Origin: an uncultured Clostridia bacterium
GTDB lineage: Bacteria; Bacillota; Clostridia; UMGS1810
Reading direction: 5' to 3'
DNA length: 64,000 nt
Assembly: GCA_934500875.1 (NCBI GenBank)
Contig: CAKSTL010000004.1
Location: forward strand, 147,514 to 211,513
This document shows positions 44,184 through 53,668 of this stretch, piece after piece; positions within the stretch are counted from its first letter, which is position 1, and every line of letters begins with the position of its first letter. Under the pieces are notes generated by a model. It saw only the letters and a program-made list of their open reading frames with translations. It ran no database searches and was not told where the DNA came from. The position numbers were made by a program, and so were the translations under genes.

Positions 44184-44447
44184 CTATTTTCTGATGTTTA
44201 ATTTTTTAATGATTTCACGATATCTTTCAATATCAATCTTCATTAAATAATTAAGCAAACCTCTTCTGTCGCCGACCATCTGCAAAAGACCTCTGCGAGA
44301 GTGATGGTCTTTCATATTCTTTTTAAGATGCTCGGTCAAATGATTAATACGGTAAGTCAAAATAGCAATCTGAACTTCGGGCGAACCCGTATCGTTTTCG
44401 TGCCTTTTGTAAGTATTAATAATTTCCTGCTTAATTTCTTTCTGCAT
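44184..44447 (-). CDS. rpsO: 30S ribosomal protein S15
   Basis: Primary 16S-binding protein of the platform. [25 protein letters not shown] and [22 protein letters not shown] are the S15 signatures. 87 residues. ATG 44447 has GGAGGTGAAATTT upstream; the longer start lies on that SD. Own promoter and a hairpin-rich leader. Confidence 0.97.
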   Translation of the reverse strand: MQKEIKQEIINTYKRHENDTGSPEVQIAILTYRINHLTEHLKKNMKDHHSRRGLLQMVGDRRGLLNYLMKIDIERYREIIKKLNIRK

Positions 44448-44475
44448 AAATTTCACCTCCAAATATAAATCGCCG

Positions 44476-44517
44476 TGTCACAAAGCAAAGGTTGGTGTGT
44501 CCGAAAACCTTGTGACA
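44476..44517 (-). promoter_or_regulatory. Structured rpsO leader (possible S15 autoregulatory site)
   Basis: TGTCACAA (44476-44483) pairs perfectly with TTGTGACA (44510-44517); an inner AGGTT/AACCT stem can also form. It is in the 5' UTR, about 30 bases before the start. S15 represses its own mRNA in many bacteria through leader folds; this particular fold is not one I recognise. Confidence 0.45.
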
Positions 44518-44533
44518 GGTTAACAACTATTTG

Positions 44534-44562
44534 ATTATATCATATTATTTTCAAAATGTAAA
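44534..44562 (-). promoter_or_regulatory. Sigma-A promoter for rpsO-pnp
   Basis: TTTACA (44562-44557) and TATAAT (44539-44534), spacer 17, right after the ribF stop. Confidence 0.75.
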
Positions 44563-44570
44563 TATCTTTT

Positions 44571-45467
44571 TTAAAAATTTTTAAAATTATTTTTTATATA
44601 TTCTTTATCCTTCTCAAGCTGCCGTACCAAGGCATTGACCGAAGAAAATTTTATTTCATCACGTATTTTGTCCAAAAATTCTATTTTCATTTTCTCTCCG
44701 TACACATTTTTTTCAAAATCAAAAATATGCGTTTCAATGCGCACGTCAATATTTTTATCAACAGTCGGATTATCTCCGACGTTGGTCATTGCAAGATAGC
44801 TGCTGCCATTGTATAAAACCCTTGACGCATAAACGCCGTTTTTGGGAAGTACCCTTCCCTTTTCCGCAGCAAAATTCACCGTCGGAAAGCCTATTTTCGA
44901 GCCGAGCCGCTTACCGCTTGCAACCGTTGCCTCAACCGAAAGAGGACGTCCCAAAAGAAGGTTTGCTTTTTTTACGTCGCCGTTTAAAATACTCTCTCTT
45001 ATAAGGCTCGAGCTTACGGTTTCGCCGTTAATTTCAATTCTTTTCAAAACGGAAAAACCAATATTTTTTTCACCGCACATTTTTTCAAGAAGCCTTACAT
45101 CTCCGCTTTTGTTTTTGCCGAAATGCCAGTCATCCCCCGAAACAATGTATTTTGCGTTAAACTTTTTTATAAGAATATTTTCAAAAAAATCCTCTGCGGA
45201 GGTGTTTTTAAATTCGTCGTTAAATTTCTGGCAATATATATAATCGATACCGCACGAGGAAAGAATTTTTTCTTTATCTTTTTTTGAAACAATAAATTTT
45301 TCAGATATATTGTCAAATGTAAAAATAACCGATTTTAGGCATTTTTTATCGGAAATTTCTTTCATTTTTCCGATAATTTTCATATGTCCTTTATGCAGGG
45401 CGTCAAATTTTCCGAGGGCAATAACCGTATCGGGAAGTGCAGAAAAACCGTCTTTTAAAATTTCCAA
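44571..45467 (-). CDS. ribF: Bifunctional riboflavin kinase / FAD synthetase
   Basis: Makes FMN and FAD. N-terminal nucleotidyltransferase with IALGKFDALHKGHMKII (HxGH-like) and VSGDDWHFGKNKSGD; C-terminal flavokinase with RLGSKIGFPTVNF and NVGDNPTV. 298 residues. Follows truB in the nusA-infB operon. Confidence 0.95.
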   Translation of the reverse strand: MEILKDGFSALPDTVIALGKFDALHKGHMKIIGKMKEISDKKCLKSVIFTFDNISEKFIVSKKDKEKILSSCGIDYIYCQKFNDEFKNTSAEDFFENILIKKFNAKYIVSGDDWHFGKNKSGDVRLLEKMCGEKNIGFSVLKRIEINGETVSSSLIRESILNGDVKKANLLLGRPLSVEATVASGKRLGSKIGFPTVNFAAEKGRVLPKNGVYASRVLYNGSSYLAMTNVGDNPTVDKNIDVRIETHIFDFEKNVYGEKMKIEFLDKIRDEIKFSSVNALVRQLEKDKEYIKNNFKNF

Positions 45468-45500
45468 TTATCAGCCCCCCTTTTTTATGCAAAACAAATA

Positions 45501-46388
45501 TCAGTCGCAAAAAAGCTTCTCCGATGAAATAACGTTTCTTCCGTTTGAAAAATAAACCTTTCCCACACAAATAAACACGCCGTTTTTATCATACACCCTG
45601 TATCTGCCCTTTTCGGCATCAAGCGAAGATTTTGCGCCGTTTTTCAAACGAAGCCTTATTTCGTCGTCAACAATAATCTTTTCGAGCGCCGAAAAAACAG
45701 CGTCTGTCGGAACAAGATGTTTTTCAAAACCGTCGTTTTCAAGCTTGGAAAGCGTAACTGCATTTTTGATGTCAAATCCTGCACTTTTCGTCCGTACAAG
45801 GCTCGTCATACAAGCGCCGCACAAAAGATGCTTGCCGATATCGCTGCACAGCGTGCGGATATACGTCCCCTTGGAACACAAAACCCTGATTTTGGCAGTA
45901 TCCGACCCGATATCGAGAATGTCAATTTTTTTAATCGTTACCCTTCGTGGGCTTCTTTCAACCTCAACGCCTTTGCGTGCATATTCGTAAAGTTTTTTCC
46001 CGCCTATTTTCACTGCCGAATACATAGGCGGCAACTGCTCTATTTCACCTTCAAACGACATAACGGCATTTTCAATATCTTCTTTTTTCAGCGAAACCTT
46101 TCTTTCGCTCAGCACATTTCCCGAAATATCCAGCGTATCGGTTGTTATTCCAAATTTCATTTCGGCAACATATTCTTTGTCGGAATTAAGTATCATATCA
46201 CAAACTCTCGTCGCCTTACCGATACAAACAGGCAAAACACCCGTTGCGTCGGGGTCGAGCGTCCCGGTATGTCCCACTTTTCTCGTGCAAAGAATTCTTC
46301 TCAGCTTTGCCACAACGTCGTGTGATGTAAAACCTTTTTCTTTATTTATAACAATAATTCCGTTTATGCTTGCGTTTTCAGATTTCAT
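45501..46388 (-). CDS. truB: tRNA pseudouridine(55) synthase
   Basis: Makes psi-55 in the T-loop. GHTGTLDPDATGVLPVCIGKAT holds the catalytic Asp; CSKGTYIRTLCSDIGKHLL follows. 295 residues. ATG 46388 (AAGGCG upstream) lies inside the end of nrnA, an 11-base overlap, so translation is probably coupled. Confidence 0.96.
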   Translation of the reverse strand: MKSENASINGIIVINKEKGFTSHDVVAKLRRILCTRKVGHTGTLDPDATGVLPVCIGKATRVCDMILNSDKEYVAEMKFGITTDTLDISGNVLSERKVSLKKEDIENAVMSFEGEIEQLPPMYSAVKIGGKKLYEYARKGVEVERSPRRVTIKKIDILDIGSDTAKIRVLCSKGTYIRTLCSDIGKHLLCGACMTSLVRTKSAGFDIKNAVTLSKLENDGFEKHLVPTDAVFSALEKIIVDDEIRLRLKNGAKSSLDAEKGRYRVYDKNGVFICVGKVYFSNGRNVISSEKLFCD

Positions 46389-47322
46389 TTTCAATCGCCT
46401 TCAAAAGTTTATCTATCGCCTCGTCATATGAAACATCAAAGCTTACCCCTGCCGCACGCTTGTGACCGCCGCCGCCGAATTTTGCGGCAATATGCGAAAC
46501 GTCAATATACTCGTTTGAACGAAGGCTTATTTTGATTTCGCTGCGCTTGATTTTTGCAAATATTCCAACCTCGGCACCCTTTACAGACCTCGGAAGGCTG
46601 GAGAGAAAATCGGTGTCGTCAAACGAAAGATTGTTTTCTTCAAGATAATTAAATTCAATCGCCATAACAACAACCCTGCCGTCAAAATATGTTTTCATAT
46701 TTGAAATAACATATTCCTGAAGCTTGAGCTGATTAGCGGAAAATTCGTCAAACATTGCGTGCGAAAGATAAGAAAATTCGCCGTAAATATCCCGGAGGTC
46801 TGCGGCAATCCTGAAAGTTTTCGCAGAAGTATTGCTGTATTTGAAACTGCCCGTATCGGAGGCAATTGCGCAGTAGAGATACTTTGCACATTCTTTGTCA
46901 ATCGGCAAATCAAGCATTTTTGCAATCTCAAATACAATTTCACCCGTTGCGCTTGCCTTGGGGTCAATATAGTTAAAGTCCGCAAAGCCGCTGTTTGTTA
47001 TGTGATGGTCAATGCAAAGACTGTTTTTACAGCTGTCAAAGACCTCGATATCATACATTCTGCCTCTGTCGGCGCAATCGGACGAAAATGCCGTATCGGG
47101 TTTATAGTCCTTTGGTGCGGCATATTCCGAAACGTCAATAAATCCAAGATTTTTAGGCATATTTTCCGATATGTCCGAAACATATGCCGTCTTTTTTAAG
47201 CTGCGGAGTATTCTGCAAAGACAAAGCGCCGACCCGACAGCGTCGCCGTCGGGGTTTATATGCGGAATAACAATAAATTTGTCATATTCTTTTATTTTTT
47301 CACAAAAGTCAAATAAGTTCAA
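46378..47322 (-). CDS. nrnA: DHH-family nanoRNase / pAp phosphatase NrnA
   Basis: Degrades 2-5-mer RNA and pAp. DHH motif IPHINPDGDAVGSA and CIDHHITNSGFADFN, DHHA1 domain with KFGGGGHKRAAG. 314 residues. In the operon rbfA-nrnA-truB, its usual place in Firmicutes. Confidence 0.93.
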   Translation of the reverse strand: MNLFDFCEKIKEYDKFIVIPHINPDGDAVGSALCLCRILRSLKKTAYVSDISENMPKNLGFIDVSEYAAPKDYKPDTAFSSDCADRGRMYDIEVFDSCKNSLCIDHHITNSGFADFNYIDPKASATGEIVFEIAKMLDLPIDKECAKYLYCAIASDTGSFKYSNTSAKTFRIAADLRDIYGEFSYLSHAMFDEFSANQLKLQEYVISNMKTYFDGRVVVMAIEFNYLEENNLSFDDTDFLSSLPRSVKGAEVGIFAKIKRSEIKISLRSNEYIDVSHIAAKFGGGGHKRAAGVSFDVSYDEAIDKLLKAIENEI

Positions 47323-47324
47323 GG

Positions 47325-47678
47325 TCAGTTCCTCTCATTTTTGTTAATTTTATGAATAAGCTCGTCAATATGAATACCGTACTCAACGCTGTTATCGTGA
47401 ACAAATTTAAACTCGGGCGTATTTCTAAGGTCAAGCGCAGACGAAATTTCGTGCCTGATAAATCCCGCCGCAGAATTTAGCGCCGTTATTGTGTTTTTCT
47501 TTTCTTCGTCGGTTCCCATTACGCTGATGTGCGCTTTTGCATACTTTAAATCCTTTGTAATGTCAACGGAAACAACCGAAACAACATCTGCTATTCTCGG
47601 GTCTTTAAGCCGTCTTATAATACTGCTGAGTTCCCTTTTTACCTCTTCTTTAATTCTTTCAAGCCTGTTGCCAGCCAC
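47325..47678 (-). CDS. rbfA: Ribosome-binding factor A
   Basis: KH-fold 30S maturation factor needed for 16S 5'-end processing. Opens VAGNRLERIKEEVKRELSS and has RRLKDPRIADVVSVVSVDI and AAGFIRHEISSALDLRNTPE. 117 residues. GTG 47678 with GGCGG 8 bases upstream; an earlier GTG (47687) abuts the SD. Ends two bases before nrnA. Confidence 0.95.
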   Translation of the reverse strand: MAGNRLERIKEEVKRELSSIIRRLKDPRIADVVSVVSVDITKDLKYAKAHISVMGTDEEKKNTITALNSAAGFIRHEISSALDLRNTPEFKFVHDNSVEYGIHIDELIHKINKNERN

Positions 47679-47694
47679 AAGACACACCGCCTTT

Positions 47695-49986
47695 TTATCT
47701 CTTTACTTCCTCCATAACGAACGACTCGATAATATCGCCGTCTTTGATATCATTAAAGTTTTCAATACCCACGCCGCACTCATATCCTGCCGCAACCTCT
47801 TTTGCGTCATCCTTAAATCTCTTTAAGCTGCTGAGCACGCCTTCGTGAACAATAATACCGTCACGCACAATACGTGTCTGCGAATTTCTGGTGATTTTTC
47901 CGTCCTGAACATATGCGCCCGCAATGGTTCCCACGCCCGAAACCTTAAATGTAGTTCTTACCTCGGCGTGACCGAGAACGTTTTCTTTAAACTGCGGAGC
48001 AAGCATACCCTTCATAGCCGCTTCGATTTCTTCTATAGCATTGTAGATTACCCTGTAAAGTCTTATGTCAACATCATCACGCTTTGCAGACGCCGCCGCA
48101 CCCGAATCGGGACGAACGTTAAATCCGACAATTATAGCGTTTGAAGCCGAGGCGAGCATAACGTCGGATTCGGTGATACCGCCCACTCCGCCGTGAATAC
48201 ATTTTACCCTTACCTCGTCATTTGAAAGCTTTTCAAGCGACTGCTTAACCGCCTCAACCGAGCCTTGAACGTCGGCTTTTACAATGATATTAAGGTCTTT
48301 CACTTCGCCTTCTTTAATTTGGTCAAACAAAGCGTCCAGCGACACAGCCTGACGTGAAACGGTGTTTTCATCCTTGATTTTCTGCTTTCTCTTTTCAACA
48401 ACGCTTCGTGCCTTTTTCTCGTCTGTTACCGCATAGAAAATGTCTCCGCCGACAGGCACTTCGCTAAGACCCACAACCTCAACCGGAACGGATGGACCTG
48501 CCTTTTTAACCGAGGCTCCCCTGTCGTCAACCATAGCTCTTACTCTGCCGACAGCAGTTCCCGCAACGATTATATCGCCCACACGCAAGGTTCCGTTTTG
48601 AACAAGCACCGTTGCAACAGGACCTCTGCCCTTGTCGAGCTGAGATTCTATTACAGTACCCTTTGCCTTTCTGTCCGGATTTGCCTTAAGCTCTTTCATC
48701 TCGGCAACAAGCGTTACCATTTCCAAAAGTCCGTCAATATTCTGCTTAAATTTAGCGGATATCGGAACGCAGATTGTATCGCCGCCCCAAGCCTCGGGAA
48801 TAAGGTCATACTCGGTAAGTTCCTGCATAATTTTATCGGGATTTGCACCCTCTTTGTCAATTTTGTTTATCGCAACAATAATGGTAACTCCGGCAGCCTT
48901 TGCGTGGTTTATGGCCTCAACCGTCTGGGGCATAATGCCGTCATCCGCAGCAACAACCAGAATTGCAATATCCGTAACCTGTGCTCCCCTTGCACGCATT
49001 GCGGTAAACGCCTCGTGACCCGGTGTATCGAGGAAGGTAATTTTCTTGTCGTTTATTCTTACCCTGTAAGCGCCGATATGCTGTGTAATTCCGCCTGCCT
49101 CGTTTGCAATAACGTTTGTGCTTCTGATAGCGTCAAGAAGTGATGTTTTACCGTGGTCAACGTGACCCATAACAACAACTACGGGCGACCTCGGCTTTAA
49201 GCTTTCGGGCGAATCCTCGGTATCGTTAAAGAGCAAATCTTCTTCAGTAACAATAATCTCTTTTTCAATTTTAAATCCCAAATCCTCACCGACGAGCGAA
49301 GCCGTATCAAAGTCTATAACCTGACTTACAGACGCCATAATTCCAAGCTCAAACAGTTTTTTTACAACCGAAGCCGCAGGAACATCAAGACGGGCTGCAA
49401 AATCGCCGACAGAGATTTCCTCCGGCACCAAAACGGTTTTTACTTCAACCGTTTCTTTCTTTTCCTTTTCTTTTTTAGCAGCGGGAACATTGCTCTTTTC
49501 GTTCTTTTTATGCTGATTTCCCTTTTTAAGCTTTTGCTTTTTCTCAACATTCGATACCTTTTCTATATCGACAAGTTTTTCAATTTTTTCGGTATCAAGC
49601 TTTTCAAGGTCAACAACATTCTGACGGGTATCAACAACCTTAAGATTATCCTGTTTCACAATTTTAAGAGATTCTTCGCTCACTTCTTCTATAACAGGCT
49701 CTTCCTTAAGCTCAATGCCCTTCTTGGCCGCTTCTTCTTTTTTAGCCTTTTTCTCAGCCTCTATTTTTGCCTTCTTTTCTTCTGCCTTTAACGCAAAGTA
49801 TTCCTCAAGCGTCATTTTGTCGTCATATTTGTTTAAATATATCGAAAAAATGAGGTTAATATCGTCGGGTTCAAGCTTTGCCGAGTGATTTTTCATCACA
49901 ATACCGTAATCGGCAAAAACGCCGATAAGCTCCTTACTCTGCACCCCGAAATCCTTTGCTATTTCGTGAATTTTTGGCTGTGCCAA
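47695..49986 (-). CDS. infB: Translation initiation factor IF-2
   Basis: GTPase that places fMet-tRNA on the ribosome. Short IF2_N helix module ([14 protein letters not shown]), a Lys/Glu-rich linker (residues about 70-180), second N-module, G domain with [31 protein letters not shown] and NKID, then domains II-IV. 763 residues from TTG 49986 with GGAGGTGG upstream; an earlier GTG sits on that SD. Confidence 0.96.
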   Translation of the reverse strand: MAQPKIHEIAKDFGVQSKELIGVFADYGIVMKNHSAKLEPDDINLIFSIYLNKYDDKMTLEEYFALKAEEKKAKIEAEKKAKKEEAAKKGIELKEEPVIEEVSEESLKIVKQDNLKVVDTRQNVVDLEKLDTEKIEKLVDIEKVSNVEKKQKLKKGNQHKKNEKSNVPAAKKEKEKKETVEVKTVLVPEEISVGDFAARLDVPAASVVKKLFELGIMASVSQVIDFDTASLVGEDLGFKIEKEIIVTEEDLLFNDTEDSPESLKPRSPVVVVMGHVDHGKTSLLDAIRSTNVIANEAGGITQHIGAYRVRINDKKITFLDTPGHEAFTAMRARGAQVTDIAILVVAADDGIMPQTVEAINHAKAAGVTIIVAINKIDKEGANPDKIMQELTEYDLIPEAWGGDTICVPISAKFKQNIDGLLEMVTLVAEMKELKANPDRKAKGTVIESQLDKGRGPVATVLVQNGTLRVGDIIVAGTAVGRVRAMVDDRGASVKKAGPSVPVEVVGLSEVPVGGDIFYAVTDEKKARSVVEKRKQKIKDENTVSRQAVSLDALFDQIKEGEVKDLNIIVKADVQGSVEAVKQSLEKLSNDEVRVKCIHGGVGGITESDVMLASASNAIIVGFNVRPDSGAAASAKRDDVDIRLYRVIYNAIEEIEAAMKGMLAPQFKENVLGHAEVRTTFKVSGVGTIAGAYVQDGKITRNSQTRIVRDGIIVHEGVLSSLKRFKDDAKEVAAGYECGVGIENFNDIKDGDIIESFVMEEVKR

Positions 49987-50000
49987 AATTACCACCTCCG

Positions 50001-50303
50001 TTAAATTTTCAAAAGACCCGCTTCAATCAGTCCTGCCAGTCCCTCGTCGCAAATTGCAACAACCGCATTGTGCGTGTTGCCTATGCTGTGCCCCAAAGAC
50101 TCTGCCGAGCCGAAAAACACATATTTTACATCATAAAACTTACAGCTGTTTGTAATGCTTTTTACAGTGTTTTTTGCTGCGTCACAGCTTATTATAACAA
50201 GTTTCGCATTCTTTGACGAAATTGCGTCCTTGCAGTTTTTCTCACCGCTTACAACCCTTCCTGCCTTTTTTGCAAGACCTATAAGCTTAAAAATCCTGTC
50301 CAT
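50001..50303 (-). CDS. ylxQ: L7Ae-family RNA-binding protein YlxQ
   Basis: Small kink-turn-binding protein of the eL8/L7Ae/Gadd45 family. [20 protein letters not shown] and [11 protein letters not shown] are typical. 100 residues. ATG 50303 has GGTGAT upstream and lies 17 bases inside the end of ylxR, so coupled. Role probably in ribosome or RNase P RNA binding. Confidence 0.88.
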   Translation of the reverse strand: MDRIFKLIGLAKKAGRVVSGEKNCKDAISSKNAKLVIISCDAAKNTVKSITNSCKFYDVKYVFFGSAESLGHSIGNTHNAVVAICDEGLAGLIEAGLLKI

Positions 50304-50571
50304 TTTTATCACCGATAATTTTCAAAAGTTTTTGGTAAATACCGCCGCCGTCCGAAATGCGCAGCGTGCGGAGAATTCTGTTTTTCTTCTCCGCCTTCAA
50401 AACGCACTTTTCGTCGCTGCAAATATATGCGCTTCTGCCGAAAACGTCTTTTCCGGCGTTTACAAAAACAATTCCATCCTTCGTTTTTGCAATTCTTATA
50501 AACTCATTCTTTGCGCCCTTTTTACCGCAGCCGATACAGGTGCGCACCGGCATATATTTATCTGATGACAT
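50287..50571 (-). CDS. ylxR: RNA-binding protein YlxR (DUF448, RnpM)
   Basis: Conserved nusA-infB operon protein with PVRTCIGCGKKGAKNEFIRI and GRSAYICSDEKCVLKA. Recent work in Bacillus ties YlxR/RnpM to RNase P modulation. 94 residues from ATG 50571; GGATGTGG upstream. Confidence 0.9.
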   Translation of the reverse strand: MSSDKYMPVRTCIGCGKKGAKNEFIRIAKTKDGIVFVNAGKDVFGRSAYICSDEKCVLKAEKKNRILRTLRISDGGGIYQKLLKIIGDKNGQDF

Positions 50572-50582
50572 CACACCACATC

Positions 50583-51617
50583 CTATTCGTCACGGTCGCT
50601 TTTGATATCGATTTTATATCCCGTCAGACGTGCGGCAAGACGTGCATTCTGTCCTTCTTTTCCGATTGCAAGAGAAAGCTGCGAAAACGGAACAATAATG
50701 TGCGCCTGCTTTTCCTCGGTGTCAACCGTAAGCGAAACAACCTCGGCAGGGCTGAGCGCCGCTCTTATAAATTCTTCTGCGTCGTCGCTGTATTTTACAA
50801 TATCTATCTTCTCGCCGTTAAGCTCATCAATAATAACCTGAACTCTCGCACCCTTTGCGCCGATACAAGCACCAATCGGGTCAACGTTTTCGTTGTTTGA
50901 TTTAACCGCCATTTTTGTTCTTGAGCCCGCTTCTCTCGATATGCTCATAATCTCAACGGTTTTATCCGAAATTTCGGGAATTTCATTCTCAAAAAGCTTT
51001 TGAACAAGCGCCGCTTTTGACCTTGAAACGGTTATAACCGGACCCTTTGTGGTCTTTTTAACCTCGGTTACATAAACCTTAAGGTGCTGGTGAAAGTCAT
51101 ACTTTTCTGTCGGCACCTGCTCAGAAACCGGCAAAAACACCTCTGCTTTTCCTGCGTCAAGATAAATATTTCTTCTTTCGATACGCTGAATAATTCCTTC
51201 AATTACGGTATGTTCTTTAGCAGAAAATTCCTCGTAAATATTTTCTCTTTCAACTTCACGGATTTTCTGCGTAACCATCTGCTTTGCAGTCTGCGCCGCA
51301 ATACGTCCGAAAGTTTTCGGAGTAGCCTCGATTTCAACCTCGCTGCCCACATCATACTGCTTGCTTATTTTGTGAGCCTCGTCAATTGAAATTTCGGTTT
51401 GCGGGTCGGTAACCTCTTCAACAACCGTCTTTCGTGCAAACACCCTTACAACACCTGTTTCCTTATCAATGTTAACAAAAACGTTATCCTGATTTGTTTC
51501 ATAATTCTTTTTGTAAGCGGATATAAGCGCGTTTTCGATTGTTTCAAGCAAAACCTCTTTCTTGATATTTTTTTCTCTTTCAATTTCTTCCAACGCCAAT
51601 ATGAACTCACTGTTCAT
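50583..51617 (-). CDS. nusA: Transcription termination/antitermination factor NusA
   Basis: Binds RNA polymerase and nascent RNA. N-terminal polymerase-binding domain (FILALEEIEREKNIKKEV), S1 (residues about 130-200), KH1 and KH2 (DPIGACIGAKGARVQVIIDE, IGKEGQNARLAARLTGYKI). 344 residues, without the acidic C-terminal repeats, the usual Firmicute form. AAGGGGCG before ATG. Confidence 0.96.
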   Translation of the reverse strand: MNSEFILALEEIEREKNIKKEVLLETIENALISAYKKNYETNQDNVFVNIDKETGVVRVFARKTVVEEVTDPQTEISIDEAHKISKQYDVGSEVEIEATPKTFGRIAAQTAKQMVTQKIREVERENIYEEFSAKEHTVIEGIIQRIERRNIYLDAGKAEVFLPVSEQVPTEKYDFHQHLKVYVTEVKKTTKGPVITVSRSKAALVQKLFENEIPEISDKTVEIMSISREAGSRTKMAVKSNNENVDPIGACIGAKGARVQVIIDELNGEKIDIVKYSDDAEEFIRAALSPAEVVSLTVDTEEKQAHIIVPFSQLSLAIGKEGQNARLAARLTGYKIDIKSDRDE

Positions 51618-51649
51618 TTTTCTTCAACGCCCCTTTTTTAAATAGTAAT

Positions 51650-52111
51650 TTAAAAGCTTATCGCTAATTTTATACCTGAAATTTTTTCAAGCGGAATTTT
51701 AATCTCGCCGTCCGCATCAATCAGCACATAGTCGTCGCCGTAGCCCGAAAGGACGCCGTTTAAAGACTTTGCGCCGTTTATTTTTGCAAACAGGCTTACA
51801 TCAACAAGCCTTCCTTTGTATTTTTCATAATCATCCTTGTTTCTGAGCGGTCTGTCAATTCCCGGAGATGAAACCTCAAGCATATATGCATTCGGAATAG
51901 GGTCGCTCTCGTCAAGCAAATCCGAAAGGTAACGGCTGACATTTTCGCAATCGTTTATCGAAATATTTTCATCAGGGTTTTCTTTTTCTATATACACCCT
52001 CAAAACATAATCGGCGCCTTCTTTTTTGTATTCAACGTCAAAGAGCGCACAATCGTATTTTTTTGCCGCCGATTCGGCGATATTCTTTACCGCATCTGTA
52101 ATTTTAGCCAT
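51650..52111 (-). CDS. rimP: Ribosome maturation factor RimP
   Basis: 30S assembly factor. VRDLRV-type core seen as DYVLRVYIEKE, SINDCENVSRYLSDLLDE and the signature YMLEVSSPGIDRPLR. 153 residues. GGAGGAGAG before ATG. First gene of the nusA-infB operon. Confidence 0.95.
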   Translation of the reverse strand: MAKITDAVKNIAESAAKKYDCALFDVEYKKEGADYVLRVYIEKENPDENISINDCENVSRYLSDLLDESDPIPNAYMLEVSSPGIDRPLRNKDDYEKYKGRLVDVSLFAKINGAKSLNGVLSGYGDDYVLIDADGEIKIPLEKISGIKLAISF

Positions 52112-52290
52112 ACTCTCCTCCGATATATCCGGGCATTTTTGAATTAAGCCATAGCCGAAAGGTGCCGAAATTATGCCTTTTCAGGCGGGTTCGGATTATT
52201 TTCTTTCGGCACGGGGTTGATCATTTGATGCCTAACAATACGAAAGAGTGGGTTTAGCCCACTCTTTGTCAAGTCAATATTCAGTATATG
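52112..52290 (-). promoter_or_regulatory. Structured leader RNA of the rimP-nusA-infB operon
   Basis: About 170-base 5' UTR. In minus-strand order it forms a perfect 10-bp hairpin AAAGAGTGGG/CCCACTCTTT (52267-52258 with 52252-52243, loop CTAAA). It then forms GTGCCGAAA/TTTCGGCAC (52212-52204 with 52170-52162), enclosing a GCCT-GAAA-AGGC tetraloop hairpin (52186-52175). TTTCGGC occurs twice downstream (as GCCGAAA at 52154-52160 and 52164-52170 on plus), so the same upstream strand has two alternative partners. I do not recognise it as a named riboswitch or T-box. Confidence 0.6.
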
Positions 52291-52293
52291 GTT

Positions 52294-52322
52294 ATTCTAC
52301 CACATATTTATAAGAAAATCAA
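52294..52322 (-). promoter_or_regulatory. Sigma-A promoter for rimP-nusA-infB
   Basis: TTGATT (52322-52317) and TAGAAT (52299-52294), spacer 17. Confidence 0.6.
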
Positions 52323-52379
52323 GGCTTTTTTGCACATTTTTTAAAATAAATATAAATTTTACATAAATATTACCGGGAT

Positions 52380-52410
52380 AAATGGGTTTTATAAATTTAA
52401 AAACCCATTT
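52380..52410. repeat. 11-bp inverted repeat between CD1247-like gene and rimP promoter
   Basis: AAATGGGTTTT (52380-52390) with AAAACCCATTT (52400-52410), loop 9. No clear T-run on either side. It lies between the terminator at 52441-52475 and the rimP promoter; role unknown. Confidence 0.5.
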
Positions 52411-52440
52411 TCTCTGTCTTTTGAAGATAGTTTTTTACAT

Positions 52441-52475
52441 AAAAAAACTTCGGCTTTTGCCGAAGTTTTTAAAAA
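52441..52475. terminator. Terminator after the CD1247-like gene
   Basis: Stem ACTTCGGC/GCCGAAGT with TTTT loop, flanked by an A-run and a T-run, immediately after the stop on the minus strand. Symmetric enough to work both ways. Confidence 0.85.
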
Positions 52476-52907
52476 TTATTCGTCGTCCTCACAGCCGCAG
52501 TCACAGCAGTCATCGCAATCGCAGTCGTCGAAATCAATGTCGATTTTGGTTTTGCAATTGGGGCAGTAAATGTCCTCATTCTCCAAAAGTGCGTCCTCAT
52601 CAACGCAAACCGTTTCGTGGCACTCGGGGCACTCAACCTCGTAATACTCGCCGTCGCAGCAATCGTCGCAATCGCACTCGTCACAATCGAGAAGCTCTTC
52701 TTCAACAGCCGCCAAATCCTCGTCAATCAAATCAACCTGCTCTGCAACCTCGTCCTGATAATCATACAAATCGTCGATAGATTCGTTAATTTCATCCAGA
52801 ACGGAAATCAAAGCGTTGAAAATTTTGCCCTCGTTTGATTTTTCGTCAAATTTCATACCGTCCATCAAACCTTTAACGTATGAAAGCTGATTAGATATAT
52901 TTTCCAT
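52476..52907 (-). CDS. CD1247-like protein with Cys/Asp-rich metal-binding tail
   Basis: 143 residues. N-terminal half (about 1-75) is helical and acidic: LSYVKGLMDGMKFDEKSNEG and a long run to DLAAVEEELLD resembling the CD1247 N-terminal domain of Clostridia. The C-terminal half has a zinc-ribbon (ECPECHETVCVD...YCPNCKTK) framed by acidic CDECDCDDCCD and CDCDDCCDCGC stretches. No signal or membrane helix. AAGGAGG before ATG. Co-transcribed with efp. Function unknown; metal binding is inferred from the residues. Confidence 0.85.
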   Translation of the reverse strand: MENISNQLSYVKGLMDGMKFDEKSNEGKIFNALISVLDEINESIDDLYDYQDEVAEQVDLIDEDLAAVEEELLDCDECDCDDCCDGEYYEVECPECHETVCVDEDALLENEDIYCPNCKTKIDIDFDDCDCDDCCDCGCEDDE

Positions 52908-52937
52908 AATTTTAGCCTCCTTAAATAGTTATAAGCC

Positions 52938-53495
52938 TTACGCTCTTTCCATATATTCGCCTGTTCTTGTGTCAATTCTTATCATTTCGCCCTGGTCAAT
53001 AAAGAGCGGAACGTTGAGTGTAGCGCCGGTTTCAACCGTAGCGGGTTTTGTTGCGCCCGTCGAAGTATCGCCCTTAAAGCCCGGCTCGGTTTCAGTAACC
53101 TGAAGTTCAACAAACGTAGGCGGCTCAACGCCGAATACATTGCCCTTGTACGAAAGCACTTTAACAACCATATTTTCTTTTACAAATTTGAACGAATCGC
53201 CGAGCGCTTCTTTGTTTAGCGGCATCTGTTCAAAAGTTTCCTGGTCCATAAAGTAGTACAACTCGCCGTCTGTATATAAATACTCGTAGTCCTTTCTTTC
53301 AATATGCGCCTTGGGCATTTTTTCGGTAGGTCTGAAAGTTTTTTCAACCACCGCACCCGTGATAACATTTTTTAATTTTGTTCTTACAAAAGCTGCGCCC
53401 TTGCCGGGTTTAACGTGCTGAAATTCCACAATCTGGAAAACGTTGCCGTCAAGCTCAAAGGTAACGCCGTTTCTGAATTCACCTGCTGAAATCAT
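52938..53495 (-). CDS. efp: Elongation factor P
   Basis: Relieves ribosome stalling at proline runs. Three beta-barrels, domain I with the modifiable loop [16 protein letters not shown] (Lys at the tip). [17 protein letters not shown] is the standard opening. 185 residues. ATG 53495 with AGGAGGAA upstream; the longer frame start is in the promoter. Downstream of pepP as in most Firmicutes. Confidence 0.97.
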   Translation of the reverse strand: MISAGEFRNGVTFELDGNVFQIVEFQHVKPGKGAAFVRTKLKNVITGAVVEKTFRPTEKMPKAHIERKDYEYLYTDGELYYFMDQETFEQMPLNKEALGDSFKFVKENMVVKVLSYKGNVFGVEPPTFVELQVTETEPGFKGDTSTGATKPATVETGATLNVPLFIDQGEMIRIDTRTGEYMERA

Positions 53496-53563
53496 TTTAA
53501 AATTCCTCCTGTTACTGTATTGTAATGTCAAGCAATTTGCTGACACAAAATTCCATATTATTT

Positions 53564-53592
53564 ATTTTAACCTATTTTTAACAAAATAGCAA
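53564..53592 (-). promoter_or_regulatory. Sigma-A promoter for efp
   Basis: TTGCTA (53592-53587) and TAAAAT (53569-53564), spacer 17, in the 170-base gap after pepP. A small TGTCA/TGACA hairpin follows in the leader. Confidence 0.55.
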
Positions 53593-53668
53593 GTCTTTTT
53601 TTTAATTTTATTGCCGTTTAAGCAATATTTTTTGAATTTTTGCGGCAAAACTTTAATTTTTGCCGCTT

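Noticed and set aside
52382..52780. Arg/His/Asn-rich plus-strand ORF of 132 codons
   Set aside because: Antisense of the Cys/Asp-rich CD1247-like gene and of its terminator; low-complexity mirror, not a basic DNA-binding protein.
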